The notes under the pieces: generated by a model | The model's input: the letters and a program-made list of their open reading frames with translations, nothing else | What the model was told of the DNA's origin: nothing | The model's database searches: none | In this document: in pieces, positions 39,812-54,800 of the stretch | Layout of the letters: every line of letters starts with the position of its first letter | Numbering within the stretch: the stretch's first letter is position 1 | Origin: Cucumis sativus | Taxonomy: Eukaryota > Streptophyta > Magnoliopsida > Cucurbitales > Cucurbitaceae | Direction: 5' to 3' | NCBI RefSeq assembly: GCF_000004075.3 | Contig: NC_026656.2 | Coordinates: forward strand, 17,184,607 to 17,248,606 | Length of the DNA stretch: 64,000 nucleotides | Program-made: the position numbers and the translations under genes

Positions 39812-42421
39812 CACTCCCACATGCAATTTCTGATCTTCTCTAATTATTCCTTTAACAAATCTTACTAAGCTTGCAATATAATAAGCTTTCCAGGCAATTC
39901 CATTGATCTCTTCATCGTCTAGCACTGTACTGTACTGTACGCTATATAATTTTGATTTTCTTACAGTTCGGATGAGGATTTCCATTTATTTTACCTCTAC
40001 AATAAAAATCAAATAAGATTGAGTTTATGTTTTTAATTCTTTTGAGTTTGATTTTCAATTTTTATGTCCAATGTTTATCAGTACATGGTAATTTAAGACA
40101 ATCCCATTCCTGGCGAGGAAATTATTTTAATAAAATGATTACTACGACAATGGGATGTAGCTACAGCTAGATGTTTAATTTTCTTAAAAAAAATTTATCT
40201 GTTTCTTAGTTTTTGATATTTGAAAGTTGTAACTGAAATTCAATTACTCATGATGAATAAGATTTTAGGTAGATCACTTGAAGGTATATAAAGTATCTTA
40301 ATCATCTAACTAATGTGCATTTTAGAGAAATTGAACGTAGTTTTAACTCACTAACTTAGAAGCAACAGGTCTCAAATCCCTCCAACACTCTATATTATGT
40401 TATTTACTTCTATGTTCTAACAAACATATTATTCTACCTCTATAACTTAGTTCCTTCTTTTTTTTAATTAATATATCTTTACTTTTCTGGTTAAAATTAA
40501 ATTAGTAGTAGTACGTAGGGATAGGTATTAATTAGTTAGAAACCCAACACAAATGAGAAGAAAGCTAAAAACTTGGAAAAGGGAAATAGCAAGTAAGGGG
40601 GTTTTCTTCCTCAAAATTTTGTATGAATTTTTTTTTGTATATAGATATAAAAAAATCAACTAATAGCCAACGAGAGATTAGAAGTATAAACAAGAAAGAA
40701 AGAAAGAGAGAAAAACAAAGTGATAGGAGCTTGACTTGAAAGTGGAAAATATCGGATTGTCCTAAAAAGTGATGATAAGTTAGAATAGATTTGTTAAAAA
40801 TATCTTGACGATAAAAATTGGAAAAGAGAGGAAAAACAATAAAAGAAGGGTATGAGAGAAGCATTAGAAAAGCTTGCATTGAAGTTGGGTATCAAAATCA
40901 AAGCAATTAAGTAGGGAAAGTGCAACCAAATTCTGGATAAGAAGAAAAAAGGGCGACGATGATATGTCTTCCTCTTTTCTTTCTTTCTTTCCATTTTTTA
41001 TTTTTCTGAAGAAATATATGAAAACTACGTGTCTGATATGCTTTTTGGAATCTCCCGACCCGATAGGTTTCTCTTTTCTTGGTTTTGTTTAGAGTGAGCT
41101 AGAAATGCACATGGCAGCAACATAGGGGACCCCAACCACTTGATCATGCACCCATCAGTCATCACATTGTTACCCAATAAGCGAAATTAAAACCCTAAAC
41201 TCATTATTTGTTATACGACTAATTTTTGTTAAACATATAAATCATAGTAGACACTTTGTAGCTCCTTGGTTAGTCTAACAACAATCTCTCCTTACATATT
41301 CGTTAACCAGCTGGTTGTTTAGGCAACAGCAGGTACTGCACAAAATATATGAAAATATCACCCTTCATTAATAAATGTTGGTAATTGATGGATTGAGACC
41401 TTAACTGCGTATGCCCAATCATATGTGTCCGCGTGGTACAACCATTTCAAAGTCCCAATCCACCCTTCTCAATGAATCTCCAATATTGACCTAATTATTT
41501 ATTAAAATTTCAAAAGAAAAACAAAAAAGAAGAAAAAAGAAAAAAAGGGAAAGGAAAGGCTTGTATGTGAATAGGACCCGTCGTGATGACAGCCGACGTG
41601 TTAATCGGACCCCCATCCTGTTGGTGATGTTGATGCCCAACTCCGGCCTCCTCTTTCAACAATCAATATCCCCTTCCTTTTTTTTTTCTTTATATATATA
41701 TAAATATTAATAGTATGGGTTAAACTAATTATGATGATAGATGATGATGGTATATGCATGAAAGTCACATATGAGAAAATAAAATCTCTGGATCAAAATT
41801 GATGCACATGATATGGTTATGGTATCTCATCTTCCTTTTCTTTTTACTTGTCTTCGCTTGTCCAGACAGTATTACTTACGCACCATTCTACTGTGCTTTT
41901 CTTTTTTTAATTATTCACCAAAACATAATATTTTTATTCGGATTTCCCTTTTTCCTTTCCTTTTCTTTTTTGCTTAATAAAAAATATATATATATGAATG
42001 GATAATATTATGAAGCAAGATTAGAAAAAAGCAAATGAGACGGAGTATTAATGTCTTTGTCACACCCACAAAAGTATTGATGTTATCGTAAACTTGAATG
42101 TCGCATCAAAGTTAATTTGGTTAATTGTATGTGAGTGGGGGGCGAGGGACGTGGAACAATTTGAGCGGCTTAGAGTTTCCTTATATTTCATAATTGAGGT
42201 TTATTAAATTAATTTAATTAATTAAGGTTTAGGGTTGAGAGGGAAAAAAGTGTATTATTATAAATAAGGGAAAGCGTGTGCGGTTGATTGGGTTGAGGAA
42301 GAAGTAGAAGCAAAACTACCAAAGCCAAGTGGGTGTGCGCCAAAGCCCACCAAGCCTCTCCTCTCTTATCTTCAATTTGAATACTCAAAACAATTGTATT
42401 GGTGATACGACGACTACACGC
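39812..42421. other. Gene-free interval between PADRE and PB1 genes
   Basis: AT-rich, with A/T and purine/pyrimidine runs (near 40600-40730, 41520-41560 and 41680-41705). Open frames are low-complexity Phe/Leu/Ser and not called. The last 150 bases hold the PB1 gene leader. Confidence 0.6.
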
Positions 42422-43079
42422 ATGGGCAGACCTCCCCTCCACCGCAACGCAATCACCTTCAGACCTACTCCCACCATCAAGTTCCTCTGCAGCTACGGCG
42501 GCAAGATCCTCCCTCGTTATCCCGACGGCAAACTCCGTTATCACGGTGGCGAAACTCGCCTTCTTTCTGTCAACCGCTCCATTTCCTTCTCTGGTAACCC
42601 CTTTCACTCTCTCACTATACCCCCATCATATCCATTGGATTTCTTTTCTTAACTCTCAATTTTCTTCCTCCTGTTCAACAGAACTGCTGTTGAAGTTCGG
42701 GGAGCTCTGCGGAACCTCAACTTCTGTGAGCTTCCGTTGCCAGTTGCCTAGAGAAGACCTCGATGCTCTAGTTTCCGTTACTTCCGATGAAGATCTCGCG
42801 AATCTCATCGAGGAATACGATCGAGCGGCTTCTCCTTCCTCATCGATGAAGATCAGAGCATTCCTTTCCCCTCCCAAATATGCCAAAAGAATATCGCCTC
42901 CTTCTTCAATGACTTCCTTCTCCTCCTCGGTGGCTCACCGTTGTTTTCGTCGGATGTCACCACCAAGTCCTTCCTACTTGGAGAGATCTTCATCTGCGGT
43001 TCCTTTCAGTGTATATAATATTCAGGGAAGTTGTGCCTCTAGTCACATGTTCCTTCACAGTGGTAACAGCTGGGAATAA
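42422..43079 (+). CDS. PB1-domain protein, small, 2 exons
   Basis: A 189-aa protein dominated by one N-terminal PB1 domain. Exons 42422-42593 and 42682-43079 (phase 1 junction, 88-nt intron). The domain begins IKFLCSYGGKILPRYPDGKL with the conserved basic K and GG/RYPDG signature, continues RYHGGETRLLSVNRSISFS, and carries the acidic OPCA-like face in LPREDLDALVSVTSDEDLAN (D-E-D). PB1 domains mediate head-to-tail protein interaction. The remaining 80 residues are Ser/Pro-rich with no catalytic domain, so it belongs to the plant family of PB1-only proteins of unknown role. Exon 2's frame also stays open back through the intron, but only the spliced model gives the complete PB1 N-terminal half. 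Confidence 0.9.
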
Positions 43080-46000
43080 CACCAACTCTTACAACAGAAG
43101 AGCTACCGGATTTGTCAAACCCAATACCAAATCACTTGAACTATACATATTATTCACAAAAAAAAGAGAATTAAAATTGGAAGTACTCGAAGAGAGGCCA
43201 ATACAATGTAATTGCCCTGTATATTGCTGCTTTGCTAATTTGATTGCGTTTCCATTCAATGAATTTTAGTTCAATTTGGGTATGGATTCCAACTGAATAC
43301 TGTGGTGAGTTGAGTTGGTTTCGTGCGTCTTGAATCTACCAGCAAATTTTCTTTGTTATAATTTCCCCCGCCGTCGTTAAACCTGCTTTCTTATGAGCAA
43401 AAGTTCAACTTTTCTTCTAGCATGCTGTCGGTTTTGTGTAACTGGGAAAGAAACAAATCTTATTTGCCAACAAAAACATCTTTCCAATTTCCAAAATTCT
43501 TTCTGCCATTCAAAGTTTATTCTCTGTTTGTAATTGGGTCTCTGTTTTTTTTTTTTTTTTTTTTTTGTTTTCTCTCCAGGATTAAAGATTTTCAAGGTTG
43601 GACTCGGAGATTAAAGCTGCGGTAGACAAATGAGTAAGCTTCCTTACTTAAATGCAGTCTCTGTAACAGTAATTTAATTTTGGTTACATCTAAACCATGT
43701 TTTGTTTGTTATCAAGTTTTCTAAGTCATTGCTGCGGCCGGAGAAGAAGCTGAAACACACAAGAGAGGGTCCATATCCCATGGTGGGAGTGATATCTTAA
43801 TCAACTGGAGTACATAGATTTACTCAAGATTTGAAATAAAATCATCCAACCAGACAAAATGGAGAATGAACGCGGGTGGTGCATGGGATCAAAGTAGAAT
43901 TTAATTGCAATCTTTTAAAACGCTGATGAACAAGAATAAATTAATAAATAAATGAAGAGTAGTAGATATTTGAATGGGATGAAGGGTATGGGCTGCCTGG
44001 CTTCCACACAAATGGAGATCTCTGTTGGAAAGAGACTTGCATGGCCTCTCTGTATATACATACACCACGCCAGAAAAGAAATACAAAACTAATCCAAACA
44101 GTAAAGGGGAATCAATCTATTTGGATTAAAACCCAAGAATTTTCAGTCCTTCCTTCACATCACAAAAATGGAACACACTTGTAATTTTTGTAAGGATTTC
44201 TTCTCTCTTCTCTCTTCTCTCTTCAAACCACACAAAAAGTTGTAGTATACTAATATTAATATATATTACGACATGAAGCAACAAAAACAGGTAATTTAAG
44301 GTACTTGCAGTATAATATGGAGATTAAACTGAACTTGGGGAACTACAAATCCAACAATATTCTCTAATTAAAATGAGGATCATCTGGAGAGAAGACGGAG
44401 TGAGACAAGGAAGGGGATGTTAAGTTGTGGGCATGTGTAAGAGTTAAGACCATCGTTATATAATGATAGCCCAGCCCAAGTAGGACGATGGGTTTTGTAT
44501 GTATGTTAGGGATGTGGAGCCAAATCTAACCCTACAAAGTACAAATATTATATTGAAGATCTATCACATAATTACATAAATGCATATATAGATGTGAATT
44601 TATTTATTTATGAGATAAATGGGTGGAGGAAGCCATGCATTCTTGATTCACACATATATTTATATATGTATAATTTCCATCATTCGAGGTTAAGAAAAAT
44701 CCCAACTTATATATCAACCATATCTTAATTATTATTTGTTACTTCATACTACTTGGTTTTAAGTTTAATACACGTAGTGACTAATTCAACTTACTATAAA
44801 AGAAAAAGTAAGATTAGACATACTTGTCGTCCAATTTCAAGTATAAACGTCCAATTTTGAACACGTATCACAACCATACCAAACTAATATCTTCAATAAA
44901 AAGGGAAGGATGAGATTTTTTAAAAATATAATTAGCTTACAAAACTCGAATCATAATTAATTGTTTATATGAAAAACATCGAGATAATAAGGTTTAAATA
45001 TTACTTATTTGATGGTCCACGTGATGTTAATTTTGGTTTATTTTGATCTTGCATTTTCTAAAGATTTGTTTTGGACAAAATCACCCGAATACTTCAAATA
45101 GATTAACACATTTTTAACATAGTCATCGTATACCCAAATCCAACCATCTCATTCATGTAAAAAAGTTGAGAAAAGTAGAAAGAAAGATGATAAAGAAATA
45201 AAAAGTAGCATTTTCAAAATATATTCATTATGGTTTACAGCATCTACTTCTATCTTATTTTGAATTGATTTTGGTTACATTTAATATTATGTGATGGATG
45301 TGTGTTTTGAAATTGGATGAGATTTGGTAAATTGACATTTGTGAATGTGGTGTGCTTTTCCTTTTTTTTTTTTTTTTTTCTTCTCTTAAATTAAATGTCA
45401 TTATTTCTTGCAGACTATGAATTTAGGGAAGAAACGACCTTGTTTCTTTTAACGCGTCTTTTGCCCTATAAGACCAATAGCCCATCTACACTATTTTCAA
45501 ATTCTCCATTTTCCAATCTTCAATTTTCTTTAAAAAAAACAAAAAACAAATAATGCTATTTAGATCATTGTGGTAAAAAATAGTATTGTTGTTAAATTTA
45601 AAAAATCAATAATTAAAAACAACCACTAATATAAAAATCGTAATAACTTGAAATTAGGAATCATTTTTAGGTTGAGAGCATCCCTAATTATCAATTAGTG
45701 CTAACTATTAAAATCTTAAAGAGAATTAATACAAATCTTGAAACTAAAGTCATTATCTTCCAACCAAGCTCACACGGTAGAATCAATAATCCATGCACAA
45801 CACCATGTCCAAGGCCAATCAAAACGTGGCCTAAAGAAGCAGGTTAATACGCCAACTGATATGCAAATTTGCGATCCCCCATGTTGGACGATCTAATGAA
45901 TAAAATGGATTGGATTAGGGTTGATTGTAAGTCGAGCTTGAATTGAGTACTGTGTAGACTTGAAGAACTTAAAGCTAAACCTGTGGATGAGAATGATAAA

Positions 46001-49000
46001 ACTTAATTATTTATTAAATATAATTTGGAACTCGGCTGATACACGTTGAACCACACACATATAATAATCACACACACACACACAGTTGGAGAATAGAAAA
46101 GGAGGCAATGGTTATTAAATTAAAGGAAAGGAAAATGAATGGAGACAGATAGGAGAGTGGGGGGGTTAAAATTAAAAGAAAGAAAATTGGGAATTGGGAA
46201 TTATGGGAATTATGGGAATTATGGGAATTTGGTGTTGGGATGTTCCCATTTATTTCAGATTTTATTAAACATAAATATTTTTAATAAAAGAAAAAACAAA
46301 ATATAAAAAGGGAAGGGAAAATATTAAATGTAGTACAGGTTATATAAATTTAAATCTTATTAATTATTAAATGTAACATTGAATATAATTAAAAAGGAGG
46401 AAAGAGAAGAATTGAAAGCATTAGATAAATTGGTGGTAGGAGTAGGACCAAGTTGTGAATGCCAATTGCCATGCATGGGGATGCATCAGTAACACATTGC
46501 CACCTCAACCATCCATTACTACTCCTAAATATATCTTCGTACCCTTTGTCCTCCAACCCTAAATTTTTTGTTCCTTTTTCATTTCTATTTAACTTATTTC
46601 TCCTATCTCAATATATATATATATACTACAAATAATAATGTAGTATTTATTAAATATCTAAAAAGGAAAAAAAAAAAAAAGAAGAAGTTTTATATATGCA
46701 TGTGTGAGAATTGAATGTTTGCATTATTATTATTAAAGGAAAATATTCATACACGGGTTGCATAATTATATAGTGAATATGCAGAAAAGGGCATTTAAAG
46801 GCATACAAGATTCATATCACTTTCCTCTTAACTTCAACATATAATATACATATATGTCTCTATATATATATCATGTACTTTATTTGTTGCACCCTGTAGC
46901 TGTAGGGTACCATAAATAATATTTTCTCTCTTTTTCTCTGCAAACCCAAAAATCTCCATTTTTATATAAGATAACACCTGATTCCTTCCAAGGAGACAAT
47001 GCTTCAGCTTTCCCCTGCATTCTACACTTTTAACAAATGTACTTTCTTCCAACTTACATATCTATCTCTCTCTCTATATATATATAAAAGAAATAAGAAT
47101 ATAACGAATATATTGTTTATCTTTTTAAGTCCTACAAATCTCAGTTTGTGAAAATATGAAGGCTGGTCTCTTGTAATTATTTTGTAATATATGCTATTCT
47201 CTGCCATATATACATGTACTATATAGTTAGATTTTGGAGGTTGAAAATTAGATTAAAAGGATATATTGTAATTAATTTCCTAACAGGAAAGGAATTGGAA
47301 TAGTGATCGTAAAACATGAAATATAATATATCCACCCACACACACATTTAATAATTCTAATTCAATTCAGACACGAACATTTAATTTGAAACATTATGTT
47401 GTATCTAAAAGGAATGACAAACAAATGGCATACCAATTATAAGTGGATATCTATATATCTTTAGAAGATTTCTTTTTCTTTTTCTTTTTAATTAAAAATA
47501 ATTATGTGGTTCTGATATTTCATCCAACAATGTGTTGGTGAATAATTGGTCTTGTTACCTTTATTTAATTAGCTTTACATGTAACTTTGTTATACAATAA
47601 TACAAAGACGAACCTTTATAGAGTGTTAAATTTAACATTTATAATCAGTTTATTTTTACGTTATGAAAAATAACTAATAGAGACCAAATTTGAGAGATTT
47701 GTTTTGAACCCTCAAAGAATTAAATGGATTAAAATACTAAGAAATATTAATAATTGAAAAAAAAAATTAAATTGCATAATTGTGTGTAGGAAGTAATGAA
47801 TAGTTTTTGAACTTTAGAGTAGAGGTATAATTAATACTTATACGTACTAATATTATTTCATTAGGAAGGGTGGCCAAATTAGATTATAAAGCTTTTCGTA
47901 GCCTTCACTAATTGCTTTCGCGTACCTATTGATTTTTCATTAATAATCCTCATTTATCACATCTAAAAGGTTATTGTAAATATCCCATCTCATCCACATA
48001 CATTGATACATACATCACATCACCAACCATATACTTATAGGAATGATATATTGAATTACTTTTTTCTTCTGCAATCATAATGCCTTTCCTTGGCAATTTT
48101 TATAATTGCTCCATCTTTTTCATTGAGAAGTGGAAAATATCGTTGCCCTTAGGATATATACTTTCATTTCATTGTTATTTATTACTTATTATTATTTTGC
48201 ATGAAGGTGTAATTTAATTTAGTAATTGGGAATGCATATTATTAATTGTGAATATATATAGAATACGACCCAACCCAGCTATTATATATATGTGTGTGTA
48301 TACATGATTGTACGTACAGTCATTTAATTCATATTTACCACCCATTATGTATAATATACATAATTCAAAATAATATAGGTATATATATATATATATAAAT
48401 CTACGAAAATATATACTTTTATTACCCATTTGTATGTAATGAGAAGTTAATACCGCCAACCTCTATAATTCCAATAATTGTTTCCTTTGTTTGGATGAAG
48501 AAACGAGTGCATTATTGAAATAAATACACAATAATTTGCAACTGTGAGAAAGGTGGCAATTGTAATTAAATTTACAATGAATTTGGGCAACTATTATATG
48601 ACTTGCTACTCTAGAGAAAAAAAGATATACCCAAAAATATTATTCAATCCGTAGGGGAATTTATAATACAAAATTCAACCTTAAAGTTCAAACATGATAT
48701 AACATCTCTGTTTTAATTTGGAATATAATTACTATTAACTAACAAGTATATAATAGTAGAATTAATTTGGTTAAGAATGGTTTTATATATATAGAAAAAG
48801 AATAACAATGGATGAGAGAAAAGGGGGGGAGTGAAATTTGAGAGAATTTAAAGTAAGGAAAAAGGAAAAGAGAGAGAGAGAGAGAAAGAGAGCATTAAAT
48901 GGAGTGAAAGAGATGATTTGAGAAGAAGGAAATGAGTAATGAGAGAGACAAAGGTTCATAAATATAATAAATATTCATTTAGTAAGATTAGTTAGTTTTA

Positions 49001-50724
49001 TATGCAACCATTGTACCAAAAATCATTCTCCATTACAATTTGCTTACATCAAATAATACTCTCTCACATCATTTCCTCTTCCTTCTCTTCCAAAATTGTA
49101 ATTCCATCATATATTTTTTTATTCATCCTCTTTTAATTTTCCTTCTTTTTCTTTCTTTCGCTTTCAATTCTCCTCTGCCTCTCTATTTATTTAACCTACT
49201 TTTATTATTAACAATATTTATTTATGAATTACTCACTACTGTTGAACTCTTTACTAATATTAAATATATTTTATATTAATTTTGGAAACATTTTCCCCTA
49301 ATTTCTTATTATAAAAAGTAGAAAAAGATTGTCTCTTCTAATTTATTTCTAATGTATCTCGAGGATGAGAGGGTGTTGAACCCTAAACAACAAGTAGCTT
49401 GAGGATGAGGGTGGGTACATTACATGATCTCATTTTGGTTTAAGCTCGTTTATGTAAGAATGCAATACATTATCCCATAAGATCATGCGTGACATCAATA
49501 ATCTTAAAAGCTACAACAAAATCATTCAAGGTCTTATATTCTCGTATACTTCATTGAAGATCAAGGTGGTTGAATTTTTTATTAAGTAAGTAAAGACAAT
49601 TCGTGATTTAAGATAACATTGATTTAGAGAAAATTTAAGATATTACAATTTTTATTTTATTTCTATACGGAAGATTCGAAGAGAAAAGGGGATCATTGAA
49701 AATTTGTTTTTAAAATGATGGGATTCAAAATAGCGTAATTAAGTAGGTGCATAATTCTTAATTGCCCTTTTAAGTCTTAGGTGTTTGAATATTTGAACGT
49801 TATCTACCTCGTTGTCAAAAAAAGAGAAGAAAACATAAGATCATATGAATTACAACCCCACAGATGTCACAGAAATCCCTACAAATTTCGACACAAATTA
49901 TATGGCTCTCTTTCTTTATACCCTCTTTTTGACGTTTCAACGTTACATTCCAAAATTAAATAAAAGTGTCAATGCACGCTACATATTCAACTACCAAATT
50001 TTTCTCTCATTGAGATACGTATTAAAAAATATATATTTTAGAAGTTTTGAATTGAACAAAATCCAAATTAGATGTATGATTCTAATTGGAATGTCTTAAT
50101 ATATTTATAGTAATTCTTCCTAAATTTTAAAATCTGGATTGTATCGTGTTAAATTTTCTTTTTAAAATCCTACAACTTTGGTATATATGGAAAAAGAAAT
50201 CTAAGAAGAGAGAAAACCCACAGAAAAATATAGGTTATACTCATTTTTGATTAACTTCTCCTTGTTGTGGTTGTTATTATTTAAGAGATTTTTGTGTCTA
50301 TTTAAATGTTATTTTGTAGAAACTAAATTTATAATATTACTTTTTGAATATTTTTTGTTTTCGTACAGACTACACAGTTTATGTATACGCGTTTTCTATC
50401 ACACCCTCATACAACACAAACACAAACACACACACACACACACACACAACCCAACGTCCAATGGGTTAATATTATTTTACAACAAAAAGAAAAAAGAGTT
50501 CTTATTGCAATAATTTTTGGTGAAAATTAAAATTGGTTACTGTGGGATGAATGAGAGAATGATGATTCGTTTGGGCGACCCCACATTAGTCTTCCCCCCA
50601 CATGCTCTCCTCTCCTTCTATATAAATATAAGCACCCCACAGCCGCAGCCACACCAATCTCAATCCCTCAAATTAAACTTATACCATTCCAAACAATCAC
50701 ATCCCCCTTCTTTTTTTAAAAAAA
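43080..50724. other. Long gene-free interval upstream of the ERF gene
   Basis: 7.6 kb with no supported protein gene. The first 550 bases include PB1 3' flank and a T run (43545-43566). The rest is very AT-rich with many TA microsatellites (near 46611-46624, 47075-47088, 48378-48397), a T run at 45363-45380, a tandem of GGGAATTAT units at about 46187-46228, and a (CA)11 tract at 50427-50448. A small cluster of TATATAA with GCCCAGCCCA lies at 44455-44480. No tRNA, recognisable miRNA or transposon ends were found by eye. It probably contains regulatory DNA for the ERF gene. Confidence 0.55.
50619..50630 (+). promoter_or_regulatory. TATA box of the ERF gene
   Basis: TATATAAATATA follows a C/T-rich segment (CTCTCCTCTCCTTC) and lies about 95-105 bases before the ATG at 50725, predicting a transcription start near 50655 and a short leader. 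It is the clearest core promoter in the window. Confidence 0.75.
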
Positions 50725-51801
50725 ATGGAAGCTGACTCCTTCAGGCGTGTAAACGGTTTAGCCATCGACAATAATAATAATACTAATAACCCCTTCCTCG
50801 ACTACCAAATTAAGTGCAACAACCCCACCACTCCCACTCCCACCGCTGCCACCACTACAACCACCACCACCACCACCACCGCCACCGCCGGTACTAGTCT
50901 CAAGCGAACTCTCCGAGATCACAACTCCTCCAGTGGCACAATGAGGTACCGTGGCGTCCGTCGCAGGCCTTGGGGCCGTTATGCAGCCGAGATTAGAGAC
51001 CCTCAGTCTAAAGAAAGAAGATGGCTTGGAACTTTCGATACTGCTGAAGAAGCTGCACGTGCTTACGACTGCGCTGCACGGTCCATGCGTGGCCTCAAAG
51101 CTCGCACCAATTTCGTTTACCCTTCTTCTCCACCCGCCCCTCATTCCCTCTCCTCCGACGATTACTTAATCCCTCGCTTCAATTTCCCTCCTAAACACTC
51201 TCTCCCACGCCTTAACTCTTCTAATTGGCCCCTTTTTTCAACTCCAAATCGTGGGCCTGACTTCTTATGGTCCGGTCATGCACAGAGGATCAACACCGCT
51301 TCTCCCACTCTCGACATGCTTCTCCTTCGTGATTTCCTCAATTTCCCTTCTTCCAATTATAATCATTCCTCCAAACCCTCTTATTCTATTAATACTACTA
51401 CTAATAATAATAGCACTACCAAAATAACTCCTCCTCCCCCTCCTCCTGAAAATTACTCCTCTGAATTTCTCCCCAAGGACTCCCCCGATTCCGGTTTATT
51501 GGAAGAGGTAATTCACGGCTTCTTCCCCAAATCACATGATTCCAACACCAACAACTCTGACGATTATTTCAACAATAACGACGAAAACAAGAACGCCAAT
51601 CTCAGTGGTCAACATTTGGATTTATTGGATTACCAATTGGCCGACGACAGCTTCAACAACAACAACAACACCACCTTAATTAATCAAGATATTCCCGATC
51701 ATGGCCGTCTCTTTGGCGACGCTCACAACTTGATTCTGGATGATATTTTCCAATGTCCGGAGCTTTTAAACCCTTTTCCTCCTAAGCTCCAAAATGCTTA
51801 A
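50725..51801 (+). CDS. AP2/ERF transcription factor, probable subgroup VIII-b (ESR/PUCHI/LEP-like), intronless
   Basis: A nuclear DNA-binding regulator of 358 aa. The single AP2 domain is at about residues 74-131 ([20 protein letters not shown], then [20 protein letters not shown], ending [11 protein letters not shown]). The A in YAAEIRD and D in LGTFDTAE mark the ERF rather than the DREB class (GCC-box binding). The N-terminal placement and the RTNFVYP exit match subgroup VIII-b, which includes ESR1/DRN, ESR2/DRNL, PUCHI and LEP, regulators of shoot, floral and lateral-root initiation. A conserved-looking [15 protein letters not shown] follows the domain. Low-complexity runs are prominent: Thr from ACC repeats (about residues 43-52), Asn runs and PPPPPP. 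Assignment to one named gene is not possible without a tree. It sits alone in a gene-poor region. Confidence 0.9.
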   Translation: MEADSFRRVNGLAIDNNNNTNNPFLDYQIKCNNPTTPTPTAATTTTTTTTTTATAGTSLKRTLRDHNSSSGTMRYRGVRRRPWGRYAAEIRDPQSKERRWLGTFDTAEEAARAYDCAARSMRGLKARTNFVYPSSPPAPHSLSSDDYLIPRFNFPPKHSLPRLNSSNWPLFSTPNRGPDFLWSGHAQRINTASPTLDMLLLRDFLNFPSSNYNHSSKPSYSINTTTNNNSTTKITPPPPPPENYSSEFLPKDSPDSGLLEEVIHGFFPKSHDSNTNNSDDYFNNNDENKNANLSGQHLDLLDYQLADDSFNNNNNTTLINQDIPDHGRLFGDAHNLILDDIFQCPELLNPFPPKLQNA

Positions 51802-54800
51802 CCTCACATCGATCATCATCAACTTCTCCTCTCTCGAATGATGTTTTTATATTTTATTTTATTATCACTACTTACAAAGTCTTCTCATTTTAATTTCTAT
51901 TATTTATTTTCATCAGTATAAGTATAAGAAAAAGAAATATATATATATATATATCAAAATAATTCCCTCCAAATAATTACTTACTTGCTGTTCTACCCTC
52001 CATATATACATATTCCTTTGTATTACTTAATTAATTAGTTTAATACAATAATAACCATCCATATATCATCGCACCAACTACAACGATCTATCTGATCCTT
52101 ACTACATAGATTTGGTATATATACTATGTGCATGAATGTGATGTGATTCCTTCATTAATTATTTCTTTTCCTTTTTAAAAAATGACCTCATTAGGTTTAT
52201 TAGGGTTTGGTAGAGAGGGTTTGTGCAGTCCAAAAAGTAAATTGCCAAACGAACACGACTTTTACTTCTTCTTCTTCTTTTTTTGCGCATGGAAATTATA
52301 TTGGTATATATGCATCAATGCCATATAATATAGTCATATGTTCGGAGACATATGCTATATTCTTTTTCAACTTAAATCAATATTATACCATTTAATTAAC
52401 TTGCAGTTCTTCTAATTACTAATTTAATTTCTTCAATATACATAATAACGATGCTCCCCTACATCGCCATTCAGTTTTTACTTCTCACCTTTACAAATTT
52501 ACATTTCTTTATAACTATCTGTCTGTAATTAAGAAGATTTTACTCTTTATGCATGGGATGGGAGGTTTGTGTATAAGTGAGTTTATTCTAATTAACATAT
52601 ATGGATCTAATTATGTTTTGGATTATTCTTTTATCACTTGATTTATTCTTTATATAATATATAGCTGCATGCATGCTAATTAACATCATACTTAATCTAC
52701 AAACTTGTAATTTATTGATCGAATTAGAACAAAAATATATTATAATCATTTCAAAAGGAAGTAAAGTATTTCTGAGAACAAATATATTTTAAAATTAAAA
52801 CTAACAAAACACGTCTTCCATTAAATATAGTTCGTTTTAAGCATTTTAAGGCTGATGAAGTTTCCCTTAAAGTTTGCAACTACAAGGGATTGATAAAGAT
52901 GGACGATGAGTAGTTTCAAGTTTCAATTAATATTTTTTTACAATGGGGCTGGTTTATTATTTATAAAAGAATAATTTTTTTTTTGTTTGATATCTTTATC
53001 GAAGGAAGATTAGAAAGGAATTAAGATGTAGATATGTAGTGTCAAAATGTGGAGGTAATTACAATGATCATAAAAAGAAAAACGGTGAATATATAAATAA
53101 AAGTTGTAATTAACTTCATATACATTCCCCATTCCATTTTAACCCTCATTGTGGTTATGGTATATAATACCCTATTAAATAAAACAGATTTACAAAGTTT
53201 CATCTCTCCTTCGTGTTTTCAATATGAGATTCTAAACATGAATTAAAACGGACAAATAAAAAGATAAACAAAAAACAAAGTATTAATAATTAGAAGAGGA
53301 AAAAGGATGGAAATAATGGAGAGATGGAGTTGTTGGTAGGGGAGATGTTGCATTGATGGGAAAATAAAGGTAGAAGTTATATATACATATATATATATAT
53401 GCATGGAAGCGTATGAAAGATAAGAGTACATTTAATAGTAAATTAAAATTAGATTTATGAATATTATGATGATATTGCATTAATTCCCTACAAAATTCCA
53501 TAATATAATATGGACCACACAAATTTTGATGTTGCATTTATTATGTAATAATTCATGGCTTCTTGCGCACGTGAGAGACACCCCTCCCTTCCCCTCCCCC
53601 CTTTCTTATAATAATAGTAATGCTACTTTTTTAATTTGATCTAAGTACTCAAAACAAAATTAAAGCTCCTTTTTAAGTATTCCACTGCTATACTTTACTT
53701 TACTTTACTTTACTTTACTTTACCAACCCATCTTATTAATTAACAAGAATTTCAAATTTGATTTGTAGCACACCATACCCATGGGATATGATGAACATGC
53801 ATCGCAATTCGCATACTATGTATCCAATCTTTAAGTAACTCCATATTTAATTTTATCTTTATGCAAAATTTACACCCACGTGTGTCTACATAACTCTCTT
53901 TTTAATTTGCTTTTCCTTCTTAAATCTTCGCCTTCTCTCATGGCCGCCCTACTATTATTTAATGCCCCCTCCCTCCCTCCCTCCCTCCCTCCTTCCCCTC
54001 CACTTTTATTTATCAAAATTGATCACTTTTATGTGTCTACACATAATTTCAAACTCTCTTCTAGTACTCAATGAAAACAACTTGCATTTCTCCTTCTTTT
54101 CTCTCTGATTTTCATCTCTATGTAATTGTTAGAGTATTTGATTAATAGCATGTAATACCATTTTATCTCATCTTAATTAGTTTATATGTTTATGTCCGAG
54201 TACTCAACATTATGTAATGACATTTTATGTTATCTTATTTAGTTTAGGTTTATATGTAAGATATATATTTAAGTATGTGTTTCTAATTGTCACTGGAAGT
54301 ATAGACTGGAAAATCTACTAGAAAATCTCCAAATTTCTCTCTTTAATTTCTCTCAATTCTCTCTAGGAGTTTTCAATAATAATACTTTTTTTTTAAAAAA
54401 AATAAGTAGAAAGATATATTAAGTAGCCAAATAATAATAATAAAAAGTTGAATATATTTCAAAAGAATGTTGATAAAATAAATAGTATGGGATATAGGTG
54501 GGAAGGTGAGAGAGCGACTCCCACATGCTATCTATAATGTAAACAAATTAAAACATACAAAATCTATCTCCTTTATTTGTTTATATATATATTACAATAT
54601 AAAATAAAAATGTGTATAATAAAATCACACTTATCCTTTATTAATTATTTTATTTTAAAGAAATTATTAATATTTGTAATAAGTCATGATACATCGTTAC
54701 GAGATAAAGATAAACAGTAGTCTAACACACGATCCATCCATCGTAAATGGACGGTGACATTTTACTATATTTTTATTATTTTACTATATTAAAATAGAGT

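Noticed and set aside
42399-43079. Continuous 226-codon reading of the PB1 locus without an intron
   Set aside because: The first part translates the intron and an alternate frame; only the spliced model gives the canonical PB1 N-terminal half (IKFLCSYGGKILPRYPDGKL).
43880-44110. TGCCTGGCTTCC at about 43993, which resembles the start of miR160
   Set aside because: The match ends after about nine bases and there is no complementary arm nearby.
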